Below, one piece after another: positions 27,067 to 36,328 of a stretch of 64,000 bases of DNA. The notes under the pieces were generated by a model. That model was not told where the DNA came from and searched no databases. It saw only the letters and a program-made list of their open reading frames with translations. The position numbers and the translations under genes were made by a program. How positions within the stretch are numbered: the first letter of the stretch is position 1; every line of letters starts with the position of its first letter. The stretch comes from an uncultured Christensenella sp. GTDB lineage: Bacteria; Bacillota; Clostridia; Christensenellales; UBA1242. The stretch spans positions 62,001 to 126,000 of the forward strand of contig CAJJUK010000001.1 in NCBI GenBank assembly GCA_905195085.1. Direction: 5' to 3'.

Positions 27067-27435
27067 TTAGTAGAAAATCATTCCAAGCAAAAATGCAACA
27101 GCACAAGCAAAACAAAACACAATCACAAACCATTTGATGATTTTGTCTTTCAGTGTTTTCTTGGAGAACTCTTTTTTAAATTGAGCAACATTACTGTCAA
27201 AATATTCTGCTGTTGTTTGTTTATTGTTGACTGTTTCAGCCCTAAAAATCTTAAATCTTTCTTCCAATTCCTTTTGAAAATCCGTGAAATATTTATAGAT
27301 CTGCCAACAGCCCCAAAACAAAGACAACAAAAGAAGAATGGCAAGCACAAAATAAGCAAAACCTGCCCAAACATTAACCAAGATAGCAAAAATGCCTGCC
27401 AACACAATGGCAACGATTGTGATTATATAAGCCAT
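27067..27435 (-). CDS. Hypothetical membrane protein (three membrane helices)
   Basis: 122 residues. Two adjacent N-terminal helices (about 3-24 and 27-47), a charged central region of 50 residues rich in Phe, Lys and Glu that could be a cytoplasmic coiled coil, and a C-terminal helix (about 100-120). No family recognised. It lies 36 bp after the similarly small membrane protein gene at 27472-27813 and ends in a terminator, so the two probably form a unit behind rny. Confidence 0.45.
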   Translation of the reverse strand: MAYIITIVAIVLAGIFAILVNVWAGFAYFVLAILLLLSLFWGCWQIYKYFTDFQKELEERFKIFRAETVNNKQTTAEYFDSNVAQFKKEFSKKTLKDKIIKWFVIVFCFACAVAFLLGMIFY

Positions 27436-27471
27436 TCTTCCCTCGTAAAATATTGACTTGATGTCAACCTA

Positions 27472-27813
27472 TTAGATAAGAGCAAAAATATAGATAACGA
27501 CAATAACAACTGTTGCAACAATCCAGCAAATTAACCACCAGATATTTCTCTTTCTTCTAGTCCAATAGAAACCAAGCCAAATTGCAATGATGTAAGCAAG
27601 ACACTCACCAATTGATTGGAAAGCGCTGGCAACTTGTGGGCTGTTTTCCTTGAAAATCAATCTCAAAATCAAAGCAATTGCAATGAACATAATTGCAAAG
27701 TAAGCAACACAGTCCAAAATTTTTGTTGATGACCAAGTGCGTGTTGATTTAGTCACAGTTTTTGAATTTGAGCTTGAACTTGAAGATGACGATTTTTTCT
27801 TTTTTTCTGCCAT
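27472..27813 (-). CDS. Hypothetical membrane protein with Ser/Lys-rich head
   Basis: 113 residues. The first 30 are basic and low-complexity, with KKKKSSSSSSSSNSK, and are likely cytoplasmic and disordered; three membrane helices follow (about 37-55, 66-85, 92-112) joined by short charged turns (WTRRKRNIWW). AAAAGGAGT site before the ATG. No family recognised. The Ser/Lys head recalls the tiny Ser/Lys/Ala protein at 49.9 kb, but homology is not claimed. Confidence 0.5.
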   Translation of the reverse strand: MAEKKKKSSSSSSSSNSKTVTKSTRTWSSTKILDCVAYFAIMFIAIALILRLIFKENSPQVASAFQSIGECLAYIIAIWLGFYWTRRKRNIWWLICWIVATVVIVVIYIFALI

Positions 27814-27843
27814 TTTTTTACTCCTTTTATATTTTATATGTCA

Positions 27844-27890
27844 AAACGGTTTCGAATTTCAATAACAAATTATTCAAAATCAAACCGTTT
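27844..27890. other. Long inverted repeat between rny and the following gene
   Basis: AAACGGTTT (27844-27852) and AAACCGTTT (27882-27890) form a perfect 9-bp stem around a 29-nt loop that itself contains short complementary parts (GAATAA/TTATT). There is no good T-run, so it could be a processing or stability element as easily as a terminator. Confidence 0.5.
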
Positions 27891-27901
27891 GCATACCAAC
27901 A

Positions 27902-29485
27902 TTATTTCGCAGTTTCTGTGAATCTGCTTTCTCTGATGACATTGACTTTGATTTGTCCAGGATATTGCATTTCATTTTCAATCTTTGTTGCAATATCTTT
28001 TGCCAAGAACATCGCCTGACTGTCGGAGATTTGGTCAGGTTTAACAATAATTCTCACCTCTCTTCCCGCTTGAACGGCATATGACTTATCAACGCCCTCA
28101 AAGCCATTTGCAATTTCTTCAAGTTGTTGCAAACGTTTGATATAGTTCTCAAAACTATCTCTTCTTGCACCAGGTCTTGAACTTGAAATTGCATCTGCCA
28201 CCTGAACAATAACTGCCTCAATTGATTTGAATTCAACATCAAAGTGATGTGCTTCAATGCAGTGAACAACTGCTTCGCTTTCTCCATATTTTCTTGCATA
28301 TTCCACACCGAGTTGAACATGAGTTCCTTCCATTTCATGATCAAGAGCTTTCCCAAGATCATGCAAAAGTCCACCACGTTTTGCAACTTTGATGTTTGCT
28401 CCCATTTCGCTTGCAAGAAGCCCTGCAATGATGGAAGTTTCAATGGAATGTTTCAAAACATTTTGTCCATAACTTGTTCTATATTTCAAACGCCCAAGAA
28501 TTTTCACAAGTTCAGGATTCAAGTTGAAAATGCCAGTTTCATTGCAAGCTTCGTCACCAGCTTGTTTGATGATTCTGTCAACTTCTTTTTGCATCTTTTC
28601 AACAATTTCTTCAATTCTTGTTGGATGAATTCTTCCATCGGCAATCAATTTCTCAAGAGAAAGTCTAGCAACCTCTCTTCTTATTGGATCAAATCCTGAA
28701 ATTGTGATTGTCTCAGGAGTGTCATCAACGATAAGTTCAACACCTGTTGCGGCTTCAATTGCTCTGATATTTCTCCCTTCACGACCAATAATTCTTCCTT
28801 TCATTTCGTCATTTGGAAGAGAGACAACAGAAACTGTCATTTCACTAGCCGTTTCAGTTGCACATCTTTGAAGTGCTTGGCCGATGATCCAACGAGCCTT
28901 GTTTTCCCCTTCTTCTTTGGCATCATCTTCAATTTTCTTAACGATGACAGCAGCTTCTTTTTGTGCATCATTTTTCATGTTTGCAATAAGCATATCTTTT
29001 GCTTCTTGCTTGGAAAGTTTGGCAGTTTTTTCAAGTTCTTCCAAAATCTGCTCCTTCAAACTTTCTTGTTCTTGCTTCAATTTTTCCAAATTTTCTTTCA
29101 TTGAAACAATTTCTTTCTTTTCTTCGTCAAGTTGTTCATTTTTCTTGTCTGCAGCAAGTTCTTTTTTCTCTATATATTCTTCTCTTTGGTTGAGACGCTC
29201 TTCAAGTTTAACAACCTCGGCACGTCTTTCTTTCACTTCTAGCTCAACTTCATCTTTGTATTTTTGAGCCTGTTCTTTGCTTTCAATGATAGCCTCTTTC
29301 TTTATTGTCTTAGCTTCTGCATACGCATCTTCAATAATCTTAATAGCATTAGATTTGTTTTTTTCAATTTTTTTACTGCTATAAATTTTATATACTACCA
29401 GCCCAATGGCAAGTCCAACAAGGAATAATACAACCGATATAACCGACACGATAGCAGGAGAGACATTTAACAAAATACCACTCAT
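27902..29485 (-). CDS. rny: Ribonuclease Y
   Basis: 527 residues, normal for the family. One N-terminal membrane helix (about 10-32), a long coiled coil (35-200), a KH domain with GRIIGREGRNIRAIEAATGVELIVDDTP, and an HD domain with the HDLGKALDHEMEGTH motif. RNase Y is the membrane-bound endonuclease that starts mRNA turnover in Firmicutes. An AAAAGGGG site precedes the ATG. Confidence 0.97.
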   Translation of the reverse strand: MSGILLNVSPAIVSVISVVLFLVGLAIGLVVYKIYSSKKIEKNKSNAIKIIEDAYAEAKTIKKEAIIESKEQAQKYKDEVELEVKERRAEVVKLEERLNQREEYIEKKELAADKKNEQLDEEKKEIVSMKENLEKLKQEQESLKEQILEELEKTAKLSKQEAKDMLIANMKNDAQKEAAVIVKKIEDDAKEEGENKARWIIGQALQRCATETASEMTVSVVSLPNDEMKGRIIGREGRNIRAIEAATGVELIVDDTPETITISGFDPIRREVARLSLEKLIADGRIHPTRIEEIVEKMQKEVDRIIKQAGDEACNETGIFNLNPELVKILGRLKYRTSYGQNVLKHSIETSIIAGLLASEMGANIKVAKRGGLLHDLGKALDHEMEGTHVQLGVEYARKYGESEAVVHCIEAHHFDVEFKSIEAVIVQVADAISSSRPGARRDSFENYIKRLQQLEEIANGFEGVDKSYAVQAGREVRIIVKPDQISDSQAMFLAKDIATKIENEMQYPGQIKVNVIRESRFTETAK

Positions 29486-29533
29486 ACTATATTCCCCTTT
29501 TTAATAAGTTTTGTTGCCAATATGACGAAAAAT

Positions 29534-29570
29534 AAAAGGCAAACTTACTTACATAAAAAGTTTACCTTTT
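29534..29570. terminator. Bidirectional terminator upstream of rny
   Basis: Stem AAAAGG-AAAC (29534-29544) with GTTT-CCTTTT (29560-29570), one internal mismatch, T-rich on both strands. Placed between the 193-residue protein gene and rny, so rny must have a promoter of its own in the following 60 bp. Confidence 0.65.
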
Positions 29571-29644
29571 TTTGACTTCTTTGTCAAATATTTATTAAAT
29601 ATTTTTATAAATACCAATCAAAACACAAACAAATCGCAAGTTTT

Positions 29645-30226
29645 TTATCTGTCACCAAGTTCTCTTTTGGCTTCAGATTCAATCACCGCAATGGCATCAT
29701 TCAAGACTTTTCTAGTTGCAGGATTTTTTCTTGCAATATCCGAATCTTTCAATGTAACCGTAAGATTTCTCGGATTCAGTCTGTTGCAATCCAGTGCAAT
29801 AAAAGCAGGCTTATCTTCAATGATAGCTCTGAGTCCATGCAAAGAATTTTCTTGTTCAGAAGGTTCAAAATTGGTTTTGATAAAGTCATAAACATGAGCA
29901 TCATTTCCCACCTTATCACAAAGATAAACAGGCATTTTGTCGAAATTTACTGTCGGATAAAATTTTTCTTCGTATTCAAATCCTTTTGGAACAACACACT
30001 TTCTTTCAAAACGAACACTGATATAAATTTTGCAATTTCTTATAATTTTTTTGATATCTTCTTCATTTTCTGCATCTTGATCTCTGAACACTTTGAGATA
30101 TTCCCAATGTGCAGTCACCTTACATACATAACCTGTGTAGTCAGAAGAACTCCCACCAGTCACTTGATTCAACGCTCTGCTCAAATCACCCAATTTGATT
30201 TTGTGAACTCTGTTTACCTTTTCCAT
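29645..30226 (-). CDS. Hypothetical soluble protein, 193 residues
   Basis: Not assigned to a family. No membrane segment or signal peptide; mixed alpha/beta character with many charged residues. Notable segments are ALNQVTGGSSSDYTGYVCKVTAHWEYLKVF near the N-terminus and FIALDCNRLNPRNLTVTLKDSD in the C-terminal third. A GAGGGTGGA site precedes the ATG. It stands alone between clpX and rny, bounded by terminators on both sides, so it is probably a single-gene unit. Confidence 0.55.
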   Translation of the reverse strand: MEKVNRVHKIKLGDLSRALNQVTGGSSSDYTGYVCKVTAHWEYLKVFRDQDAENEEDIKKIIRNCKIYISVRFERKCVVPKGFEYEEKFYPTVNFDKMPVYLCDKVGNDAHVYDFIKTNFEPSEQENSLHGLRAIIEDKPAFIALDCNRLNPRNLTVTLKDSDIARKNPATRKVLNDAIAVIESEAKRELGDR

Positions 30227-30291
30227 CTTCCACCCTCTTTATTAAGAGTTTAACACAAAGCCATTTGCTTGTCAATACTGAATTTACGCAT

Positions 30292-30317
30292 AAAAAATCG
30301 CCAGCGTAATGCCAGCG
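30292..30317 (-). terminator. clpX terminator
   Basis: Minus strand stem CGCTGGC (30311-30317) with GCTGGCG (30299-30305), two G-U pairs, 5-nt loop, then TTTTTT (30292-30297). About 48 bp beyond the clpX stop. Confidence 0.7.
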
Positions 30318-30364
30318 AAATTTTACAATTAATGTGATGTTAATTCAAAAAACATTCTTCTTCA

Positions 30365-31654
30365 TCAAACAGCCTCAGCATCAGATTCTTTTTTCTTTTC
30401 AACAAGAATCGGTGGTTCACCATTTTCGATAAACCCTTTTGTGATGATGATTTTGTCATAAACTTTAGGATCAGGCAAGTCAAACATAAGTTCCAACATC
30501 TTTGTTTCCATGATTGTCCTGATTCCCCTTGCTCCAGTTTTCAAATCAATCGCCTTTTGAGCAACATAGGCAATTGCATCATCATCAAAATCAATGTCAA
30601 AACCATCAATTTTGAACATTTGTTTGTATTGTTTGATTAAAGAATTTTTTGGTTCAACCAAAATTCTCTGAAGAGCCTTATCATCAAGGTCGTCAAGCCC
30701 TGTGATGATTGGGAGTCTTCCAACAAATTCTGGAATGAGACCAAACTTAATCAAATCATCAGGTTGAACATCTTTTGAATAGTCCAATTTTGCTTTTTCT
30801 TCTGAATTTTTGATGTTTGCGTTGAAACCAATTGCAGAAGTTGAAAGTCTTTTGTGAATGATGTCATCAAGCCCGACAAAAGCACCACCACAAATAAACA
30901 AAATGTTTGTGGTGTCAATTTGAAGCATTTCTTGATGTGGATGTTTTCTTCCGCCTTGTGGTGGAACACTTGCAATTGTGCTTTCAATGATTTTCAAAAG
31001 TGCTTGTTGCACTCCCTCACCGCCTACATCACGGGTCAAAGAGCGGTTTTCACTTTTTCTTGCCAATTTGTCGATTTCGTCAATATAGATGATGCCTCTC
31101 TGTGCCTTTTCAATGTCATAGTCAGCATTTTGAATGAGTTTCAAAAGGACATTTTCAACATCTTCGCCCACATATCCGGCCTCTGTCAAAGTTGTCGCAT
31201 CAGCAACCGCAAACGGAACATCAAGGATTTTTGCCAAAGTTCTGACAAGCAATGTCTTCCCAGAACCAGTTGGTCCAATCATCAAGATGTTGCTTTTTTC
31301 AAGTTCAACATTTTGAGAATCGATTTCTTTTTCTTTGTTTTTCTTGTTTGCTTTGTTGTGTTCGTTATAATTAATTCTTTTATAATGGTTAAAAACAGCA
31401 ACAGAAAGCACTTTCTTTGCCTGTTCTTGACCAATTACGAAACTGTCCAAACTCTTTTTGATTTCTTTTGGAGAAGGCAACACCAAATCTTTGAAGACCC
31501 TAAGTTTCATATTTTCTTCTTTGATGATGTCAGCACAAATTCTTATGCAATCATCACAAATAAAGGCATCTCCATTTGGACTTGCAATCAATTTTTTTGC
31601 TGCTTTTTGCGGTCTGCCACAAAAAGAACAAGCACACATTTCGATATCTTTCAT
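30365..31654 (-). CDS. clpX: ClpXP protease ATPase subunit ClpX
   Basis: 429 residues. N-terminal zinc-binding domain (CSFCGRPQ ... CDDC), AAA+ core with Walker [12 protein letters not shown], Walker [12 protein letters not shown], the [10 protein letters not shown] region, and the C-terminal small domain ending in a charged tail. Unfolds tagged proteins for ClpP. It starts 9 bp after clpP stop; order tig-clpP-clpX is the classic operon. Confidence 0.97.
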   Translation of the reverse strand: MKDIEMCACSFCGRPQKAAKKLIASPNGDAFICDDCIRICADIIKEENMKLRVFKDLVLPSPKEIKKSLDSFVIGQEQAKKVLSVAVFNHYKRINYNEHNKANKKNKEKEIDSQNVELEKSNILMIGPTGSGKTLLVRTLAKILDVPFAVADATTLTEAGYVGEDVENVLLKLIQNADYDIEKAQRGIIYIDEIDKLARKSENRSLTRDVGGEGVQQALLKIIESTIASVPPQGGRKHPHQEMLQIDTTNILFICGGAFVGLDDIIHKRLSTSAIGFNANIKNSEEKAKLDYSKDVQPDDLIKFGLIPEFVGRLPIITGLDDLDDKALQRILVEPKNSLIKQYKQMFKIDGFDIDFDDDAIAYVAQKAIDLKTGARGIRTIMETKMLELMFDLPDPKVYDKIIITKGFIENGEPPILVEKKKESDAEAV

Positions 31655-31663
31655 GCTATCCCC

Positions 31664-32257
31664 TTATTTTTTATTTGCTTTACGAGTGACAAAGATGTTG
31701 TCAATCAAACCATATTTCTTGGCTTCTTCAGCGGACATATAGTTGTCTCTGTCAGTATCTTTCTCAATTTCTTCCAAAGACTTGCCTGTGTTTTCGCTGA
31801 GAATTTTGTTGAGCATATTCTTAGTCTTTTTCATATGCTTAGCCTGAATTTCAATGTCACTTGCCTGCCCTTGAGTTCCGCCAAGAGGTTGATGAATCAT
31901 AATTTCGCTGTTAGGCAAAGCAAAACGCTTTCCTTTTGCGCCACTTGAGAGCAAGAAAGCTCCCATGGAAGCAGCAAGACCAACACAAATTGTTGAAACA
32001 TCACATTTGATGTAGTTCATAGTGTCATAGATGGCAATTCCGGCACTGACAGATCCGCCTGGACTGTTGATATACAAGAATATATCTTTGTCTGGGTTTT
32101 TGCCTTCCAAATAGATAAGTTGTGCAATGACAACATTGGCAGTTGCATCAGTAATTTCGCCGGTCAAAAAGATGATTCTGTCTTCCAAAAGTCTGGAATA
32201 GATATCATAAGATCTTTCACTTGCACCTGTTTGGTCAACAACCATAGGTATCAACAT
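31664..32257 (-). CDS. clpP: ClpP protease proteolytic subunit
   Basis: 197 residues. Catalytic serine in [15 protein letters not shown], histidine in [13 protein letters not shown], and the aspartate in the DTDRDNYMS segment. Forms a tetradecameric barrel used with ClpX. GGAGGTG site precedes the ATG. No CtsR-type box was found upstream, so heat control, if any, is by another route. Confidence 0.97.
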   Translation of the reverse strand: MLIPMVVDQTGASERSYDIYSRLLEDRIIFLTGEITDATANVVIAQLIYLEGKNPDKDIFLYINSPGGSVSAGIAIYDTMNYIKCDVSTICVGLAASMGAFLLSSGAKGKRFALPNSEIMIHQPLGGTQGQASDIEIQAKHMKKTKNMLNKILSENTGKSLEEIEKDTDRDNYMSAEEAKKYGLIDNIFVTRKANKK

Positions 32258-32328
32258 AAAAACACCTCCATTTTCAACTTAACTTAAATTTTGGTTTATC
32301 TTGCGTGACAAAACAAAGTCAAATCAAA

Positions 32329-33603
32329 TTAGCAATTAGGGCAAGAATGTTGTTCTTCTTGGATAATTTCCAATTTGTTGTTTTCTTTCAAGAATTTGTG
32401 AAGTTTGTCAAGCAAGAGTTCGTTTTCTTTTCTAACGATTTCGTGACTGTCTTTCATTCCCTTTGTTGCTTCTTCAAGTTCTTTTGCAGAAACTTCGATT
32501 TTGTTTTCTTCAAGAAGTTTTCTATAGATATAACGAGTCTTGATCATCTTCAAAGTTCTTTCTTTTGCACCTTTCAAATAGTCTTGCAAGTTAGAACCAG
32601 TTTGAGTGAGATAGTCTTCCAAAGTGATATTATATGCACCAAGAGCATCTCTCATTCTTTGAACGTCGTCGTTAACTGCGTTTTCCACCATAACTTCAGG
32701 AATTTCCACCTTAGTGTTTGCAAGCAAATATTCCCTCATGTTGTATTCAAATTCATCCTCAAATTGCTTGTCCTTCATATCTTGAATATGAGCAGTTAAA
32801 TCTTTTCTATACTCTTCAACAGTTTCAAATTCTGTCGTATCAGCAACAAATTTGTCATTGAACTCTGGCAAAGTTTTTTCTCTAACATCGTTGACAACAA
32901 CTTTAAAGAGTGCTTTTTTGCCTTTAAATTCTTCTGCTTGATAGTTTTCAGGGAAAGTCACATTGACATCAACCTTGTCACCTTTCTTGTGTCCAATGAG
33001 TTGGTCTTCAAAGTTGTCAATGAAACTGTGAGAACCAATTTCAAGAGGATAATCTTTTGCAGCACCACCATCAAAAGCAACATCATCAATGTATCCAGTG
33101 AAGTCAATCAAAGCGCTGTCGCCGTTTTTGATTTCTCTGTCAACAGAAACAAACTTTGCGTTATCTTCAAGAAGATGATGGATTTGATGTTCAATGTCAT
33201 GTTCTGTCACTTCTTTGCTGTGAACTTTGATTGTAACATCTTTATATTTGCACAATTCAAAGTCAGGAACGATATCAAAGAAGATTTTCATTTTGAGACC
33301 ATCGTTTGCTGTGAAACTTTCAAATTGAGTTGTTGGCATTGCAACAGGTTCAAGTTCTGGGTTTTGAGCAAGAACTTCGCCGATTGTGTCGTTAACAAAT
33401 TTTTCTACAGTATCTTCAAAAAACACGCTGTCACCATAAAGTTGTTCAATAACTTTTCTTGGAGCATGTCCCTTTCTAAAACCTTCAATATTAAATTTGC
33501 TTTTTGAGGATTCATAAACTTGTTGAACCCCTTTTTCCCATTCAACATTGTCAATAGACAAGTCAATTTCTACTTTTGTATTTTCTTTTTTTACACTAAA
33601 CAT
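32329..33603 (-). CDS. tig: Trigger factor
   Basis: 424 residues. N-terminal ribosome-binding domain with the FRKGHAPRKVIEQLYG signature loop, a central PPIase domain (about 150-235: GDSALIDFTGYIDDVAFDGG), and the C-terminal chaperone domain. The last residues (SCPNC) form a short Cys-containing tail. Binds nascent chains at the ribosome exit. First gene of the tig-clpP-clpX unit, with GGAGGT site and its own promoter. Confidence 0.95.
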   Translation of the reverse strand: MFSVKKENTKVEIDLSIDNVEWEKGVQQVYESSKSKFNIEGFRKGHAPRKVIEQLYGDSVFFEDTVEKFVNDTIGEVLAQNPELEPVAMPTTQFESFTANDGLKMKIFFDIVPDFELCKYKDVTIKVHSKEVTEHDIEHQIHHLLEDNAKFVSVDREIKNGDSALIDFTGYIDDVAFDGGAAKDYPLEIGSHSFIDNFEDQLIGHKKGDKVDVNVTFPENYQAEEFKGKKALFKVVVNDVREKTLPEFNDKFVADTTEFETVEEYRKDLTAHIQDMKDKQFEDEFEYNMREYLLANTKVEIPEVMVENAVNDDVQRMRDALGAYNITLEDYLTQTGSNLQDYLKGAKERTLKMIKTRYIYRKLLEENKIEVSAKELEEATKGMKDSHEIVRKENELLLDKLHKFLKENNKLEIIQEEQHSCPNC

Positions 33604-33629
33604 TTTTACCTCCGTTGTTTAACTGATAG

Positions 33630-33658
33630 ATTTTAGCATATCAAAGAGCAAAAAGCAA
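33630..33658 (-). promoter_or_regulatory. tig-clpP-clpX promoter
   Basis: Minus strand TTGCTT (33653-33658), 17 nt, TAAAAT (33630-33635) with a TG one base upstream of the -10 (extended -10). The GGAGGT site and tig ATG follow. Confidence 0.68.
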
Positions 33659-33805
33659 CAAATATTGACACATAAACAGGCATTTTTTGTCGAAAATTGC
33701 AAGATTATGCCTATTGTCAACCCTCAAGAACCCCAAAAAATTATTTTTATTTGCAAATAATCACAAAATCTCCAAAAATTTGTGATATAAATTAGATAAA
33801 TCAAG

Positions 33806-33823
33806 ATGTTGTGAGTGTTATGC
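33806..33823. repeat. Interspersed repeat, single half-site, copy 4
   Basis: TTGTGAGTGTTATGC, with the core GTGTTATGC at 33815-33823. It is the only recognisable element in the AT-rich 338-bp gap between tig and the recombinase gene apart from their two promoters; nothing else is seen there. Confidence 0.4.
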
Positions 33824-33907
33824 AAAAGAAAAACTAAATATAGAACAAAGCAAGTTAGCCAAAGCAAAGAAAAGTTTCTTATTTACATAACTTTATTTTT
33901 CATTTGT

Positions 33908-33935
33908 TTGATTTTTATTTTATTTTTGCTATAAT
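33908..33935 (+). promoter_or_regulatory. Promoter of the tyrosine recombinase gene, leaderless
   Basis: TTGATT (33908-33913), 16 nt, TATAAT (33930-33935) preceded by TGC (extended -10). Only 6 nt separate the -10 from the ATG at 33942 and no Shine-Dalgarno is present. Confidence 0.72.
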
Positions 33936-33941
33936 AAAAAC

Positions 33942-34985
33942 ATGAGTAAATTGTCTTATTATGAAAAAAGAGATTTGTTAAATATGCAGAGAATTGGAAA
34001 CTATCTTTCCACTTTGCCTGAATATTGCTATGATTTCTTCACGGGAATTGAAAACAACACTTCCAGCCTAACCCGTGTGAACTATGCCATGGATTTGTGT
34101 GTCTTTTTTGATTATTTGGAAAAATATGTCTTCAGAAAACCAAAGATTCAAATCACTCTTGATGACTTAAATCAAATTCAATCAAGAAACATAGAAAATT
34201 TTCTCTCATATTTGTCTTTCTATCAAAACGATGAGAACAAGATGATTAAAAACACAGAAAAGGGAAAAGCCAGAAAACTTGCAAGCATCAGAAGTTTTTT
34301 CAAATATCTTTTCAATCATGATTTGATAAAGGCCAATGTTGCCAGCAAAGTTGAGACTCCAAAACTTCACAACAAAGAAATCATAAGACTTGAACAAGAC
34401 GAAGTTGAGCGTATGCTTGATGCCGTTCAATCACCAACAACCTTCACAGAAAGACAAAAACATTACAACAAAAACACCCAAGAGCGAGATAACGCCATTG
34501 TCACCTTATTCCTTGGAACTGGCATAAGAATCTCCGAGCTTGTTGGTCTCAATGTTGAGGACTTTGATTTTTCTCAAAATGCTTTCAAAGTGACAAGAAA
34601 AGGTGGAAATCAGACCATTTTATATTTCTCTCGAGAAGTTGCCGAAGCCCTGCAGGAATGGCTCAGAAAAAGAGAAACACTCAAACTCAACGAAGATGAA
34701 AACGCCATGTTTGTCTCCCTTCAAAACAAAAGAATCTGTGTTCGTGCAGTGGAAAATCTTGTCAAAAAGTTTGCAAAAGAGGGAAGTCCTTTGAAAAAAA
34801 TCTCTCCACACAAACTTCGTTCCACTTTTGGCACAAATTTGTATAGAGAAACAAAAGACATCTACATTGTCGCCGATGTGTTGGGACATAAAGATGTCAA
34901 CACAACCAGAAAACACTACGCAGCAATCAGTGAAGATATGAGAAAGTCTGTCGCAAACGTAGTCAAAATTCATAATGATGATTAA
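33942..34985 (+). CDS. XerC/XerD-type tyrosine recombinase
   Basis: 347 residues. The N-terminal SAM-like DNA-binding domain (about 1-160) is followed by the catalytic domain with the full active set: Arg in GTGIRISELVGL, Lys in TRKGGNQ, His-x-x-Arg in PHKLRSTF, His in VLGHKDVNT and the nucleophilic Tyr in TRKHYAAISE. XerCD resolve chromosome dimers at dif; XerC-like single enzymes also act in mobile elements. It stands alone with its own promoter and is flanked by copies 4 and 5 of the interspersed repeat. Whether it is the housekeeping Xer cannot be decided here. Confidence 0.85.
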   Translation: MSKLSYYEKRDLLNMQRIGNYLSTLPEYCYDFFTGIENNTSSLTRVNYAMDLCVFFDYLEKYVFRKPKIQITLDDLNQIQSRNIENFLSYLSFYQNDENKMIKNTEKGKARKLASIRSFFKYLFNHDLIKANVASKVETPKLHNKEIIRLEQDEVERMLDAVQSPTTFTERQKHYNKNTQERDNAIVTLFLGTGIRISELVGLNVEDFDFSQNAFKVTRKGGNQTILYFSREVAEALQEWLRKRETLKLNEDENAMFVSLQNKRICVRAVENLVKKFAKEGSPLKKISPHKLRSTFGTNLYRETKDIYIVADVLGHKDVNTTRKHYAAISEDMRKSVANVVKIHNDD

Positions 34986-34990
34986 GTCAT

Positions 34991-35061
34991 TGCATAATAC
35001 CATATAAGTTGTGATTATTTGGCATAATACACTATATATGGTATTTTTTATTGCTCATAAT
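34991..35061. repeat. Interspersed repeat, copy 5
   Basis: Two units beginning GCATAATAC at 34992 and 35022, exactly 30 nt apart, each followed by an ATAT/GTG segment; a degenerate third start (GCTCATAA) lies about 31 nt on. Placed between the recombinase and spoIVB stops. Confidence 0.65.
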
Positions 35062-35065
35062 TTAT

Positions 35066-36241
35066 TTACACCATCCAATCAACATAGACACCATAACCCT
35101 TTGTTGGGTCATTTAAAAACACGTGCGTCACAGCACCAACAATTTTCCCGTCTTGAATGATTGGAGAACCACTCATACCCTGGACAATCCCCCCTGTCAT
35201 TTCAAGCAGACGCTTGTCTTTAACTCTGAAAACAAGGCTTTTGTCATCGGCAGACTTTTGATAGTTTGCTTTTATTATCTCAATTTCATATTCTTCTCTG
35301 ATTCCACTGATGCTTGAAGCAATGTAGGCTTTTCCCATTTTCACACCCAGTCGTCCACCAAGTTTTGCAGTGACATTCTCGTCAACAAGCCCCTTAACAT
35401 CACTCAAAACACCATTAATACCAAATTTGGAATTGTTTTCAATCGTTCCCTTGCTTTTGGAATTTGAAACAAAAACACATCTCAGTTCTCCTGGAGCATT
35501 TCTTTTTCCTTTGTTTATACCGATCAAATTGCATTCATAAATGTTGCCATTTGCCACAGGCACAACATTCCCACTATTTGCTTCGACAATCGGATGCCCC
35601 AAAGCTCCATATTCCTTGGTTTTCTTGTTGACAAATGTCAAAGTTCCAACTCCAGTTATGTCGTCTTTGACCCACAAACCTAGTTTAAGTTTTCCAGAAT
35701 TTTCATCTCTAGTGGTTTTTATCAGAGTCTTGAGCTCCTTGTTTTTCCTTAGAAACTTAACTTCCGCTTCTTCTCCGCTTTCCTGCAAAATATCCTCAAT
35801 TTGGCTTAAACTTTCAATCTCTTGTCCGTTAATCTGCGTGATAATGTCTCCCTCTTTCAAAGAAGTTACAATGTCATTTTCTTCACTGACAACAATTGCT
35901 CCGTCAGAGCATATAGAAAGTCCAATCGGAACCCCACCAACATAATATTCATCATCGCTTGCCAAGACAACATCAACTTTTTTAATTGGAATGAATCCAA
36001 ACAGTTTGAATACCACTTCTCCCTGTTTGACTTTTTGTCCACCAACAATCTTTTCTTTTTCCTTCAATTCAGCCTTGAAAAAGTCGCCAAACGTCTTATT
36101 TTCATTGACCGACTCAATGTCGTTTAATTCAACCAAAAAACCATTTTCCAAACTCATAATTTCCTGCAATGGAAAATATATAGAACAGCAAAGAAAAACA
36201 ATTAAAAACAAAGAGAAAAATGTAATAGAATATTTTTTCAT
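35066..36241 (-). CDS. spoIVB: SpoIVB peptidase (stage IV sporulation protein B)
   Basis: 391 residues. N-terminal membrane anchor (about 5-27), a PDZ domain (about 120-180, SLKEGDIITQINGQEIESLSQI), and the S55 serine-peptidase domain with GALGHPIVEANSG (His) and GMSGSPIIQDGKIVGAVTH (Ser). SpoIVB is made in the forespore and cleaves SpoIVFA to trigger pro-sigma-K processing. It sits apart from the spoIIIA operon. A TGAATA upstream resembles a sigma-G -35 but no clear -10 follows. No strong Shine-Dalgarno. Confidence 0.93.
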   Translation of the reverse strand: MKKYSITFFSLFLIVFLCCSIYFPLQEIMSLENGFLVELNDIESVNENKTFGDFFKAELKEKEKIVGGQKVKQGEVVFKLFGFIPIKKVDVVLASDDEYYVGGVPIGLSICSDGAIVVSEENDIVTSLKEGDIITQINGQEIESLSQIEDILQESGEEAEVKFLRKNKELKTLIKTTRDENSGKLKLGLWVKDDITGVGTLTFVNKKTKEYGALGHPIVEANSGNVVPVANGNIYECNLIGINKGKRNAPGELRCVFVSNSKSKGTIENNSKFGINGVLSDVKGLVDENVTAKLGGRLGVKMGKAYIASSISGIREEYEIEIIKANYQKSADDKSLVFRVKDKRLLEMTGGIVQGMSGSPIIQDGKIVGAVTHVFLNDPTKGYGVYVDWMV

Positions 36242-36296
36242 AACTGCTTTTAGTCTTTGTAATATTTGAAAAAATATGCCATATTCAAAAATAAAA

Positions 36297-36317
36297 ATCT
36301 GACCATAAAGCCAGATC
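36297..36317 (-). terminator. Terminator after the YgjP-type peptidase gene
   Basis: Minus strand stem ATCTGGC with GTCAGAT (one G-U pair), 6-nt loop, followed by TTTTTATTTTT. About 12 bp beyond the stop. Confidence 0.68.
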
Positions 36318-36328
36318 TTTTAATACTT

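Noticed and set aside
30854..31948. 364-residue plus-strand open frame
   Set aside because: It lies antisense to clpX/clpP, has no ribosome binding site and a biased Phe/Cys-rich composition typical of shadow frames.
32258..32328. CtsR or CIRCE heat-shock operator ahead of clpP
   Set aside because: Neither the heptad direct repeat of CtsR nor the CIRCE inverted repeat could be found.
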